Shown: positions 7,754 through 15,254 of the stretch, piece after piece
Layout of the letters: each line of letters begins with the position of its first letter
Numbering within the stretch: position 1 is the stretch's first letter
IMG/VR virus record: IMGVR_UViG_3300008108_000034
Location: 1 to 64,000 of that record
DNA length: 64,000 nt
Reading direction: 5' to 3' (one strand)
DNA from: a virus
The notes under the pieces: model-generated
What the model was told of the DNA's origin: nothing
Databases searched by the model: none
Seen by the model: only the letters and a program-made list of their open reading frames with translations
Made by a program: the position numbers and the translations under genes

Positions 7754-8458
7754 ATGAAGAAGATAATAGCTATTGGTGACATACATGGTCGTACGTCATG
7801 GTCAAAGATCATAGAAGAAAATCCAGATGCCGATCGCATCATATTCATCGGTGACTACTTCGATGCTCCTCCCTCAAAGAGGCATCTAGGTATGTACGGT
7901 GTTCACGAATTGGAGAATTTTAAGAACATTCTCGCATATAAAAGATCAAATCCCGAAAAGACAGTCCTGCTTCTGGGAAATCACGATTACCATTATTTGT
8001 CAGGTGTAAATGCACATTATTCAGGATTTCAGATGGACATGTACACTGCTTTTTCTCAAGAGCTTGAACAAGCCATATTGGATAGATTATTGAAATGGAC
8101 GCATTTGGAAGACGGATATCTGTTCAGTCATGCAGGTGTCAGCAAGACATGGTTCAAAAACACAGGTGTTTCCGACATTCATGAGATCAATGATCTTTCA
8201 AGAGGATGGTTCGGATTTATTCCAGGTGCATACCATGATTCATATGGAGACGAGGTATGTCAATCACCCACATGGATAAGACCAAACAGTCTGCTCAATG
8301 ATCCTATAGACGGATACAAACAGGTTGTAGGTCACACTAGAAAACCATTTGGTGTGGAGATCATAGAAAATGTTTATTTCATAGATTGTCTCGAGTCAAA
8401 TTACTATCTTAGTATAATGGATGGTAAAGCGGAACCTGTGAAATACGTAACAAATTAA
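7754..8458 (+). CDS. Calcineurin-like metallophosphatase
   Basis: The 234-residue protein carries all the standard motifs in order: GDIHGR near residue 8, GDYFDA, LLGNHDYHY, LFSHAGVS and VVGHTRKPF. These supply the Asp, His and Asn ligands for a two-metal site. It is close in form to serine/threonine protein phosphatases of the phage lambda type, so it may dephosphorylate proteins or small phosphoesters. I chose ATG 7754 because the first strand KKIIAIGDIHG follows directly; the upstream ATG at 7730 lies inside the previous gene. The gene ends in tandem stops (TAATAG) just before the tRNA-like gene. Confidence 0.9.
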   Translation: MKKIIAIGDIHGRTSWSKIIEENPDADRIIFIGDYFDAPPSKRHLGMYGVHELENFKNILAYKRSNPEKTVLLLGNHDYHYLSGVNAHYSGFQMDMYTAFSQELEQAILDRLLKWTHLEDGYLFSHAGVSKTWFKNTGVSDIHEINDLSRGWFGFIPGAYHDSYGDEVCQSPTWIRPNSLLNDPIDGYKQVVGHTRKPFGVEIIENVYFIDCLESNYYLSIMDGKAEPVKYVTN

Positions 8459-8468
8459 TAGATATGGA

Positions 8469-8539
8469 AACCAGTTGATGTAAATGGCAACACTGTTCCT
8501 TTATGGATCAGCATGGGGGTTCGACTCCCCCACTGGTTA
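8469..8539 (+). tRNA. tRNA-like gene, anticodon UUA (would read stop codon UAA)
   Basis: A cloverleaf can be drawn. The acceptor stem is AACCAGT (8469-8475) paired with ACTGGTT (8532-8538), 7 of 7. The T arm is GGGGG/CCCCC with loop TTCGACT. The anticodon stem is TGTTC/GATCA (4 of 5, one T-T mismatch) with loop CTTTATG (8499-8505). The D arm is poor (3 bp, TGT/ACA) and contains GG in the loop. U at position 33 puts the anticodon at TTA, which pairs with UAA. No CCA is encoded. The weak D arm, the mismatch and a pyrimidine at position 37 mean it could be degenerate or not charged. Confidence 0.6.
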
Positions 8540-8554
8540 CTAAATAACAAAACA

Positions 8555-9208
8555 ATGAAAATAAGGAGTTTAATGATTGCCGCAGTAGCTGCGGTCGTAT
8601 TGTCTTATGGATGTAACGGTAGTAGTGCATCCGGTAAAAGACCAATTAAAATCGAAGGTTTTGGAGGTACTCTTGCTCAAGCAGCAGTTCACCTTACAAA
8701 GGATGACGTCACTTATGACGCGTCATATTTCAAAATACCTTATCCAAACGGCGATGTACCCGCAGACAAAGGGGTATGCGCAGATGTTGTAATACGAGCA
8801 TACAGAAAACTAGGGATCGATCTCCAGAAACTGGTGCATGATGACATGTTTTATGAATTTGACGAGTATCCTAATCATTGGGGTCTTACCAAACCTGATC
8901 CGAATATTGATCATAGGAGGGTTCGTAATCTGATGAAATTCTTTGAGAGACATGGTACTATACAGAGTGATTTGACAGAAGATCCCAATCCAGAGGATTT
9001 TGTTCCAGGAGATATCGTATGTTGGACGCTTGGTGGTGGAACAACCCACATAGGAATCGTATCCAATGTGAAGACAAACAACCTTGTAGGTGCCGAATGG
9101 ATGATGGTTCACAATGTGGGATCCGGTCAGATATTGGACGATTGTCTCTTTGATTACGAGATCATTGGACATTACCAATACGTATCTGAAGATTATTACA
9201 AAAAATAG
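8555..9208 (+). CDS. DUF1287-type putative cell-wall amidase, probable lipoprotein
   Basis: ATG 8555, preceded by A-rich AACAAAACA, gives 217 residues. The N-terminus is a signal peptide ending LSYGC, so Cys20 is a likely lipid attachment site. The rest matches the DUF1287 family of NlpC/P60-like proteins: YDASYFKIPYPNGDVPADKG, GVCADVVIRAY with candidate nucleophile Cys75, the WGLTKPDPNIDHRRV stretch, GDIVCW, THIGIVSN with candidate His, and a late HNVGSG. The family is thought to hydrolyse peptidoglycan peptides; that activity is inferred here. Lipidation would fix it in the envelope. It could aid lysis, remodel the wall or block superinfection. Confidence 0.8.
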   Translation: MKIRSLMIAAVAAVVLSYGCNGSSASGKRPIKIEGFGGTLAQAAVHLTKDDVTYDASYFKIPYPNGDVPADKGVCADVVIRAYRKLGIDLQKLVHDDMFYEFDEYPNHWGLTKPDPNIDHRRVRNLMKFFERHGTIQSDLTEDPNPEDFVPGDIVCWTLGGGTTHIGIVSNVKTNNLVGAEWMMVHNVGSGQILDDCLFDYEIIGHYQYVSEDYYKK

Positions 9209-9212
9209 AAAA

Positions 9213-9428
9213 ATGAGTACTACTGAAAATGAATTGAAGATCAAGTATTTCGAAAGACTTTTCGAAACAACACTTAGCCTATGCATGGCGATTGAGGACG
9301 AATATCCTTATGAATTGAGAACGACAAACCTGTCTGAAAGATTCCATGAGGTGTTGAACGTCCTTCAAGAAATTGAAATTGAAAAAATAAAGTTGAATGG
9401 AAACAATGGTGAAGAACCAGCATTCTAG
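9213..9428 (+). CDS. Small helical hypothetical protein
   Basis: Starting at ATG 9213, this 71-residue protein is mostly helical and acidic (MSTTENELKIKYFERLFETT). It starts 4 bases after the DUF1287 gene and overlaps the start of the helicase gene. No family is recognised. Confidence 0.6.
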   Translation: MSTTENELKIKYFERLFETTLSLCMAIEDEYPYELRTTNLSERFHEVLNVLQEIEIEKIKLNGNNGEEPAF

Positions 9429-10524
9429 CCGCGAGACAGTGCAATCAAAAGCACTGTCCGTGGCAAAACAAAACAAACGATGCGGTCTCGCACTAAGCAT
9501 GGGTGTCGGTAAGACATACATAGGATTGCAGCATATGGATTGGTACCTCAAGGAGGTGAATCCAGATGCTACTTTCTTGGTTGTCGCACCCAAAAGGAGC
9601 ATATTCTCCAGCTGGTTTGACGACATGTACAAGTTCGGACTGTCCCATCTCAAGGACAGGGTGAAGGTTACCACTTATCTTTCACTTACCAAACAGTCGT
9701 TGTCTTACGACGTGTTGTATCTTGACGAGTGTCATAGTCTGCTGTCAAGCCACAAGCTTTGGTTGAACACGTATGGTGGATGGATACTTGGTCTTACAGG
9801 TACACCTCCCAGACACGCCAAAAGCGAGAAAGGCGAGATGGTTGACAGATACTGTCCGATAATGTATTCGTACATCACGGATGACGCCGTAGAGGACCGT
9901 ATACTCAACGATTACAGGATAACGGTTCATTCCGTCAATCTTGACAGGCTTCCCAGACATACGGTGAAGTCATCAACAAAAAGCTGGGTGACCAGCGAAT
10001 ACGAGAATTACAAATATTGGTGTTCAAGGATAGAATCCGCCACCGACCCCAAGAGCGATCAGTACTTCAGGATAGGCAGGATGCGCAGCATGATGTCCTA
10101 TCAAAGCAAAGAGCGTTACGCTTCCAAGCTGATGAAGGATATCGAAGGCAAATGCATCATATTCTGCAATACCAAGGAACAGGCGGAACGCATGTGTGAA
10201 CACAGTTACCACAGCGACAATCCAATGAGTGAGGAAAACCTAAAGATGTTCAAGGATGGAACTATTCAAAGACTATCTTGCGTACTACAGCTTAATGAGG
10301 GTGTCAATATTCCTGATCTTAGGAATTGCATTATGCTTCATGCTTATGGTAACGAAAGGAAAGCGGCGCAGAGATTAGGACGCGTCTTGCGATTGAATCC
10401 TGACGATGTCGCAAACGTCCATGTGCTCATGTACAAGGATACCATAGACGAAATGTGGGTGAAGAAAGCACTCATGGATTTTGACAAGGAAAAAATAAAA
10501 CACAGGGATGTACACAATCATTGA
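9397..10524 (+). CDS. SNF2-like superfamily 2 helicase
   Basis: The 375-residue protein has the superfamily 2 motifs in order: motif I SMGVGKT (34-40), motif Ia region LVVAPKRS, motif II DECH (110-113), motif III TGTPP (134-138), IIFCNTKEQAE in the second RecA domain, and motif VI AQRLGRVLRLNPD near the end. It is a minimal two-domain translocase like the SNF2-family proteins of other phages, probably acting on DNA in replication, repair or recombination. The start may be 9397 or the in-frame ATG at 9406. It overlaps the next gene by 17 bases, so the two are likely coupled. Confidence 0.88.
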   Translation: METMVKNQHSSRETVQSKALSVAKQNKRCGLALSMGVGKTYIGLQHMDWYLKEVNPDATFLVVAPKRSIFSSWFDDMYKFGLSHLKDRVKVTTYLSLTKQSLSYDVLYLDECHSLLSSHKLWLNTYGGWILGLTGTPPRHAKSEKGEMVDRYCPIMYSYITDDAVEDRILNDYRITVHSVNLDRLPRHTVKSSTKSWVTSEYENYKYWCSRIESATDPKSDQYFRIGRMRSMMSYQSKERYASKLMKDIEGKCIIFCNTKEQAERMCEHSYHSDNPMSEENLKMFKDGTIQRLSCVLQLNEGVNIPDLRNCIMLHAYGNERKAAQRLGRVLRLNPDDVANVHVLMYKDTIDEMWVKKALMDFDKEKIKHRDVHNH

Positions 10525-10903
10525 ATACGCGGTTGATGAAAAAGGAGTGTTGGCTCCTTTGAACGACAAGGAACTACAGAAATTCAACAGGTTGCTTCTT
10601 TCACTCAAACCCGGTAACAGGGTGAGCATGATGTGCGAAGTGGTGAAAGACGACCATAGTCTGGTACAGCTTGCGAAGGTTCATGCGTTGATACGCGAGC
10701 TGGCACACTGTACAGGTAACGAATTCGAGGATGTCAAACTCGAAGTCAAACGAAAAGCGGGACTCACCGTAAAAGCAAAAGACAGCGAAGGCAAATCGCT
10801 GGAATATGTGAAGAGTTTCGCGGATTGCAGCAAGGAACAACTGTCAATGGCGATTGAAGCCTGCATCCTCATAGGTGAGGACGTAGGTTGCATACTCTAT
10901 TGA
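10508..10903 (+). CDS. NinB-like recombination protein
   Basis: The 131-residue protein contains KVHALIRELAHCTGNEFEDV followed by KLEVKRKAGL. This resembles the NinB/YbcN family, a phage recombination mediator that binds single-stranded DNA. Size and helical content fit, and it directly follows a helicase gene. The match is by eye and moderate. Its last 7 bases overlap the end of the convergent minus-strand gene. Confidence 0.55.
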   Translation: MYTIIEYAVDEKGVLAPLNDKELQKFNRLLLSLKPGNRVSMMCEVVKDDHSLVQLAKVHALIRELAHCTGNEFEDVKLEVKRKAGLTVKAKDSEGKSLEYVKSFADCSKEQLSMAIEACILIGEDVGCILY

Positions 10904-11238
10904 TCCTCCTGTTTTGGAATATCAGGAACAGGATTGCTGCTTATTGCAGATTGCATCTCATCAACAGGCATCATCTGGGTCATTCCGTTCTTACGGACGT
11001 ATTGCTCCGCATCCTGGATGATATAAAGTATTGTTTCAAAGTTTGCCACCCACGGTTCGGTGATGTTCTTCTCGGTTATCTGACGGTTTGCCTCTTGGAG
11101 ATCCTCCGGAGTCTTTCCATCCAGAATGCTGTTGAAGACCATTACCAGCCGCTGGTAAAAACTTCTCTTGTATTTGAAAACCACGACCGCATCCTCGGTC
11201 ATGACTTCAATCATTGTAGGTTCTTTCTGCTGTTCCAT
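10897..11238 (-). CDS. Hypothetical protein, tandem paralogue 1
   Basis: This 113-residue protein has a strand-rich segment AVVVFKYKRSFYQRL and a helix containing FETILYIIQDAEQYVRK, then a Pro-rich tail. The neighbouring 73-residue protein has the same arrangement (AIIKIEFRPADIAKL, then WDTILDLCQRIDDEASLQKQ), so the two look like diverged duplicates. The start overlaps the stop of the neighbour by one base. Function is unknown. They form a minus-strand island between two plus-strand blocks. Confidence 0.7.
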   Translation of the reverse strand: MEQQKEPTMIEVMTEDAVVVFKYKRSFYQRLVMVFNSILDGKTPEDLQEANRQITEKNITEPWVANFETILYIIQDAEQYVRKNGMTQMMPVDEMQSAISSNPVPDIPKQEDQ

Positions 11239-11459
11239 TAGAAATTCACTTCTTTGGATATGATTTGTTTTTGTAGAGACGCTTCATCGTCTATTCGTTG
11301 ACAAAGATCAAGAATTGTATCCCAAGAAGCATCATCAATATTGATTGTTTTTGACATATGCTTAAAAAGGATTGCTTGAAGTTTTGCGATGTCAGCTGGT
11401 CGAAATTCAATTTTGATGATTGCATCATCTTTCAACATGTTAAGATGTGTCTTAGCCAT
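11238..11459 (-). CDS. Hypothetical protein, tandem paralogue 2
   Basis: The 73-residue product resembles a shorter version of the following 113-residue protein, as described there. It is the first gene of the small minus-strand pair and is divergent from the uracil-DNA glycosylase gene across only 23 bases. That spacer must hold any promoter for both directions. No function is recognised. Confidence 0.65.
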   Translation of the reverse strand: MAKTHLNMLKDDAIIKIEFRPADIAKLQAILFKHMSKTINIDDASWDTILDLCQRIDDEASLQKQIISKEVNF

Positions 11460-11482
11460 TTGTTTAAATTTTAATTGTTTAT
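11460..11482. promoter_or_regulatory. Divergent 23-base AT-rich spacer with repeated element
   Basis: The gap between the divergent minus-strand pair and the glycosylase gene contains GTTTAAATTTTAATT (11462-11476). This is close to GTTTAAAyCTAATT at 3210-3223 and 12227-12240. The element may be a phage promoter or operator. No experimental support exists and AT-rich chance similarity is possible. Confidence 0.3.
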
Positions 11483-12217
11483 ATGAGCGAAGTTAAAGAA
11501 AAATTGTCTGTAGAGCAAATCCGTGACAGACTGATAGAAAAGCTATCTCCTGGCGGATGGTCGGATTTACTTAAAGGATTTCTCAGGTCATCTGACTTCG
11601 AGAAGATAATAGCTTTCCTGATAAAGGAAAATGAGTCAGGAAGAAGGTTTACTCCAGCTTTGAAACAGATATTCAGAGCGATGGAACTCTGTCCAGTGGA
11701 TAAAGTCAAGGTTATCATGATTGGACAGGATCCGTATCCACAACCAGCGGTAGCTGACGGTATAGCGTTCAGTTGCGGTAATACTGGTAAACCTGAAGCA
11801 AGTCTTAGGTATATCCTCAATAGTATTGAAACCACGGTACCTCCTGAAGATAAGGACTTTGTGGAAGAATCTGAACGATATGACCTTTCCAGGTGGTCGA
11901 AAAAGGGGGTACTTTTGATGAATGCCGCATTGACTACTGAGGTTACTAAAACAGGAAAACATTCCGATATTTGGCGTCCCTTCTTAGAATACGTCATTGA
12001 CATGCTGAACTTCAAACAGTCAGGTTTAGTATGGGTGTTGATGGGTAAACAGGCGCAAAGCTTTGAAAGTTTGATAGGTGAACACCACACGGTGTTTACT
12101 ACGACCCATCCTGCTTATGCTGCTTATTTGAGATCCCCTTCGTGGGACTGCAATGATGTATTCAATAAGGTGAACAAGCAACTAGTTGAGTACAAAAAAG
12201 AAAAAATATTGTGGTAA
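11483..12217 (+). CDS. ung: Uracil-DNA glycosylase (family 1)
   Basis: The 244-residue enzyme removes uracil from DNA, the first step of base excision repair. It has the family 1 signature: GQDPYPQPAVADGIAFS (81-97) with the water-activating Asp83, GVLLMNAALTTE with Asn147 in the uracil pocket, WVLMGKQAQ, and THPAYAAYLRSPSW with the catalytic His209. The residue after GQDPY is Pro where His is usual. UDG genes occur in other crAss-like phages. It heads the replication block and is followed by the DnaB-type helicase after a 38-base gap. Confidence 0.93.
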   Translation: MSEVKEKLSVEQIRDRLIEKLSPGGWSDLLKGFLRSSDFEKIIAFLIKENESGRRFTPALKQIFRAMELCPVDKVKVIMIGQDPYPQPAVADGIAFSCGNTGKPEASLRYILNSIETTVPPEDKDFVEESERYDLSRWSKKGVLLMNAALTTEVTKTGKHSDIWRPFLEYVIDMLNFKQSGLVWVLMGKQAQSFESLIGEHHTVFTTTHPAYAAYLRSPSWDCNDVFNKVNKQLVEYKKEKILW

Positions 12218-12255
12218 CTCATATAAGTTTAAACCTAATTCAATAAATTCGTACT
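12218..12255 (+). promoter_or_regulatory. Candidate promoter before the helicase gene
   Basis: This 38-base gap contains AAGTTTAAACCTAATT (12225-12240), matching 15 of 16 bases with 3208-3223, and then AATTCGTA, which also occurs in the 3.2 kb gap (3200-3207). The shared pair of elements suggests a common regulatory site. The assignment as promoter is inference. Confidence 0.35.
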
Positions 12256-13188
12256 ATGTCAAAATCACTAAGAGAACAAGGTTTCCTACATGTATCTGAG
12301 GCTTACGAACAAGCCATCACATATATGAAAAAACGAAGAACAGGGGAAATCAAGAGCATCAAGACCCCTTGGCAAAAATTCAATGAAGTCTCCATGGACG
12401 GACTTGAATGGAACAGTCTTACTGTAATAGCAGGGAGACCTGGTAGCGGTAAGACATTGATAGGTAGCATGATCAGCAGGGAAGCGTTCAGATTGAATCC
12501 TGAACAGGATTTCTGTGTCCTGGACTTCCAGTTCGAAATGCTTGCTCGAAGTGTTGCAATGCGTGAAATCAGCGGGAACATAGGTGTGAATGTCAGAAAG
12601 CTATCCTCAGTGGGAAGCAAGCTTGAAGACGAAGACCTGTCAGCCGCACTCAAATACTGCGAAACAAATAGACATAGAGAGGTGTACACATATGAGCGGC
12701 CTCTGGATGTCGAAGGAATGAAGAACAAGATAACGAGTTTCTATGAAACCGTTAAGAAACCCGTCCTCATTACACTGGACCACAGTCTTTTGATTAAGAA
12801 AAGTGCCAGCGAAAAAGACAGAATAGAATCGTTATATAATCTTGGCAACATGCTTGCCGAGACTAGACGACAATTGCCAGTATCATTCATAGTACTGAGC
12901 CAATTAAACAGAGAGATCGAGACTACTGACCGTGTTAAGAACGGCAGCATCGGAAACTTCGTAAAGGATAGCGATATCTTCGGAGCGGATGCATTGCTGC
13001 AGTTCACTGATATTCTAATTGGTATAAATCGACCTACAAAGTACGGTATCACCGAATACGGTCCACACAAAATACCTGTTGACATCAATACCCTTGCGGT
13101 GCATTTCCTCAAGGTTAGGACAGGTGAACCTGGATTGACCATGTTCAGAGCTGACTTTGCAAAAAGCAAAATTCATCAGATATTTTAA
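12256..13188 (+). CDS. DnaB-type replicative helicase (superfamily 4)
   Basis: The 310-residue protein corresponds to the RecA-like motor domain of DnaB. Walker A is GRPGSGKT (60-67), Walker B is LITLDH with Asp175, and the sensor motif is FIVLSQLNREIE with Gln216. A DNA-binding-loop-like stretch (NGSIGNFVKDSDIFG) follows. The N-terminal helical domain of cellular DnaB is missing, so loading and primase contact must differ. The enzyme should form a hexamer that unwinds DNA at the phage fork. It lies in a block with primase, SSB and polymerase. Confidence 0.9.
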   Translation: MSKSLREQGFLHVSEAYEQAITYMKKRRTGEIKSIKTPWQKFNEVSMDGLEWNSLTVIAGRPGSGKTLIGSMISREAFRLNPEQDFCVLDFQFEMLARSVAMREISGNIGVNVRKLSSVGSKLEDEDLSAALKYCETNRHREVYTYERPLDVEGMKNKITSFYETVKKPVLITLDHSLLIKKSASEKDRIESLYNLGNMLAETRRQLPVSFIVLSQLNREIETTDRVKNGSIGNFVKDSDIFGADALLQFTDILIGINRPTKYGITEYGPHKIPVDINTLAVHFLKVRTGEPGLTMFRADFAKSKIHQIF

Positions 13189-13198
13189 AAACAATCAA

Positions 13199-13753
13199 AT
13201 GTCAAAGATTCAAAAGTCCGCTTGGCAGCAAGCGAAGGAGTTGGTCGAAGGCTACGCCGTAAAGGATCTCAAAGAGAACTACGGATTAGAGGTTACGACC
13301 AATCAGATTACACCAAAAACGCATCGGGGTCTTCCTGACCACATCCTGTTGTATGGTCACGAGTTTGCCAAAAACCTGGTCTACATCATCTACAAGAAAC
13401 AGTACAAGCTGTTTTCAGATGAAAACGGTGAGATTGTGGACAGTCCCCAGTATTTCATGATTGACAAGGAAAAGGTGGCAGCCAAGGTTGCAACAGGAAA
13501 GTACAGTAAGGCGCACAGTCCAACTGCAAGCGACGAGTCCTGGGAATTCCCATTTGAGGACATGGTTAAATTGAAACCGCTGTCTTCAGAAGTGGAGGAG
13601 GTCGCAGAAGATGAAATCGAGGACGACACCGATCAGAACATCAGTGCGCTTACCATACGGGATTTTTATGCGATATTGCAGAACAAACCTGTGAGTGCGA
13701 AACCATGGTTGAACAAGCTAATATCCAAGAACAATGTCAGAAATCAAGATTGA
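13199..13753 (+). CDS. Hypothetical protein of the replication block
   Basis: ATG 13199, preceded by AAAACAATCAA, is chosen because upstream codons only shadow the helicase gene. The 184-residue protein has a mixed N-terminal domain, a central acidic stretch (EVEEVAEDEIEDDTD) and a short helical C-terminus. It lies between the helicase and the Sak4-like ATPase genes and overlaps the latter by 20 bases, which suggests a replication or recombination accessory role. No family is recognised. Confidence 0.7.
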   Translation: MSKIQKSAWQQAKELVEGYAVKDLKENYGLEVTTNQITPKTHRGLPDHILLYGHEFAKNLVYIIYKKQYKLFSDENGEIVDSPQYFMIDKEKVAAKVATGKYSKAHSPTASDESWEFPFEDMVKLKPLSSEVEEVAEDEIEDDTDQNISALTIRDFYAILQNKPVSAKPWLNKLISKNNVRNQD

Positions 13754-14483
13754 ACTTCCTAGAACACCTGTAAAGGCTTTGACCAAGTCACCAAAGAAGC
13801 TGATCATATTCAGTAAACCCAAGGTGGGTAAGACAACCTTGCTTGCAGGTCTGAAAGACTGTCTGATATTGGATTTCGAAGATGGTACGGATTACATCGA
13901 GGCGATGAAACTCAAGGTGAGGAACATTGAGGAACTCAAATCGATCGGTAAAGCCATCAAGGAAGCGGAGAATCCTTATCGTTATATTGCGATAGACACC
14001 GTTACAGCATTGGAAGAGTTTTGTATCGCGTACGCAGAAGACTTGTACTCAAAATCCAGCATGGGTAAGAACTGGTTCACTGAAGGTAAACCCAAATACG
14101 GCACTATTATCAACATGCCGCAGGGTGCAGGATATCAGTGGCTCAGGACAGCTTACACCAAAGTCATCGATTTCATACAAGGACTTGCACCAAGAATCAT
14201 ATTGGTGGGTCACGTAAAGGATACGATACTGGAAAAAGCTGGTAATGAGTTCAATAGTCTTGACCTTGATCTTACAGGAAAAATTAAGCGCATAACCGCT
14301 AGTGATTCAGACGCTATTGGTTATCTTTACAGAAAGGGTGATAAGAACATTCTTTCGTTCAAAACAAACGACGAGGTGTCTTGCGGAGCGAGACCTCAGC
14401 ATCTGAGAAATCAAGAGATCGTGGTATCCGAACTTACGGATGACTCGATAATTACACACTGGGATAAAATTTACATTGATTAA
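13734..14483 (+). CDS. Sak4-like RecA-fold ATPase
   Basis: The 249-residue protein has a Walker A SKPKVGKTT (27-35), an acidic second strand (LILDFEDGTDYI), a Walker B YIAIDTV with Asp88, and a late VGHVKD motif. This is the layout of phage AAA_24/Sak4 proteins, which are short RecA-like ATPases that promote single-strand annealing with the phage SSB. The next gene encodes an SSB-like protein, supporting that role. The overlap with the upstream gene suggests co-translation. Confidence 0.85.
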   Translation: MSEIKIELPRTPVKALTKSPKKLIIFSKPKVGKTTLLAGLKDCLILDFEDGTDYIEAMKLKVRNIEELKSIGKAIKEAENPYRYIAIDTVTALEEFCIAYAEDLYSKSSMGKNWFTEGKPKYGTIINMPQGAGYQWLRTAYTKVIDFIQGLAPRIILVGHVKDTILEKAGNEFNSLDLDLTGKIKRITASDSDAIGYLYRKGDKNILSFKTNDEVSCGARPQHLRNQEIVVSELTDDSIITHWDKIYID

Positions 14484-14503
14484 TCACTAAAACCATTATT
14501 GAC

Positions 14504-15184
14504 ATGTTTAGCAGTAAAGAAGCAGACAAAAAAGTAGGAGGTTCTACAATCTCCAAAGTAATTCAACCAGGCAACATCGTTGCAAGAATCCTTGACATGA
14601 AACTCGAGGTTCCACCGTATGATTCATCCGCCTTTGTATTGGTGATGAATCTGGAAACAGAACCTATTGGAGGAGATTTTGAAGGTCTCGCCATAAACAA
14701 GGACATGCCTGAAATGGGTAACCATGCAGGTCAAGTTGCTCGTGTTCAGACACAGCAGTATTCTTACAGCGATTATACAAACAAGGATGGTAATACAACC
14801 ACCAAGGAGGACATGATCTTCCGTTGGTTATGGAACTTCGCAAAAGAGATCGGTGTTGCCGATACTCTTAAAGAGAAGGATATCCAAGGTAGTACCATCG
14901 AGGAGTATCTCGAGAATGCAAAAGGTTACATCGTAAGCAAGGAGCGCTGGATACATTTCTGCATCGGCGGTTCTGAATATGAGAACAAGAACGGATACAT
15001 CCAACACAGGTTGTTCCTTCCTAAACCTGAAAAAGGCAAGGTTGCGTATGAACTTGTGAAAGCCGGTGTTGAACCCAAGAAAGTGATGAAGTTCGATCCT
15101 GCAGTACATATCAAGAAGAAGAAATCAGAATCTGTTGATTCGTTCGCAGGAAGAGATGCAGGCAGTGACCTGGATCTTGATTGA
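14504..15184 (+). CDS. Single-stranded DNA-binding protein-like
   Basis: The 226-residue protein has a beta-rich core consistent with an OB fold and ends in an acidic tail (AGSDLDLD), as many SSBs do for partner binding. A Lys-rich patch (HIKKKKSESVDSF) precedes the tail. It follows a Sak4-like ATPase and precedes the primase gene, the usual place for an SSB. The assignment rests on context and tail more than on a clear family motif. It begins MFSSKEADKKVGGS after an A-rich leader. A strong hairpin follows the gene. Confidence 0.7.
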   Translation: MFSSKEADKKVGGSTISKVIQPGNIVARILDMKLEVPPYDSSAFVLVMNLETEPIGGDFEGLAINKDMPEMGNHAGQVARVQTQQYSYSDYTNKDGNTTTKEDMIFRWLWNFAKEIGVADTLKEKDIQGSTIEEYLENAKGYIVSKERWIHFCIGGSEYENKNGYIQHRLFLPKPEKGKVAYELVKAGVEPKKVMKFDPAVHIKKKKSESVDSFAGRDAGSDLDLD

Positions 15185-15210
15185 TAAACCATTGTTGCCT
15201 GGTCGTGAAC

Positions 15211-15238
15211 AGGGGAGATGATCATCTGTCTCCCCTTT
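15211..15238 (+). terminator. Rho-independent-type terminator after the SSB-like gene
   Basis: An 8-bp perfect stem (AGGGGAGA at 15211-15218 with TCTCCCCT at 15229-15236) has a 10-base loop and is followed by a short T run. It sits between two replication genes on the same strand. It may attenuate transcription, giving more SSB than primase. Confidence 0.75.
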
Positions 15239-15254
15239 CACCAATTTCACGCAT

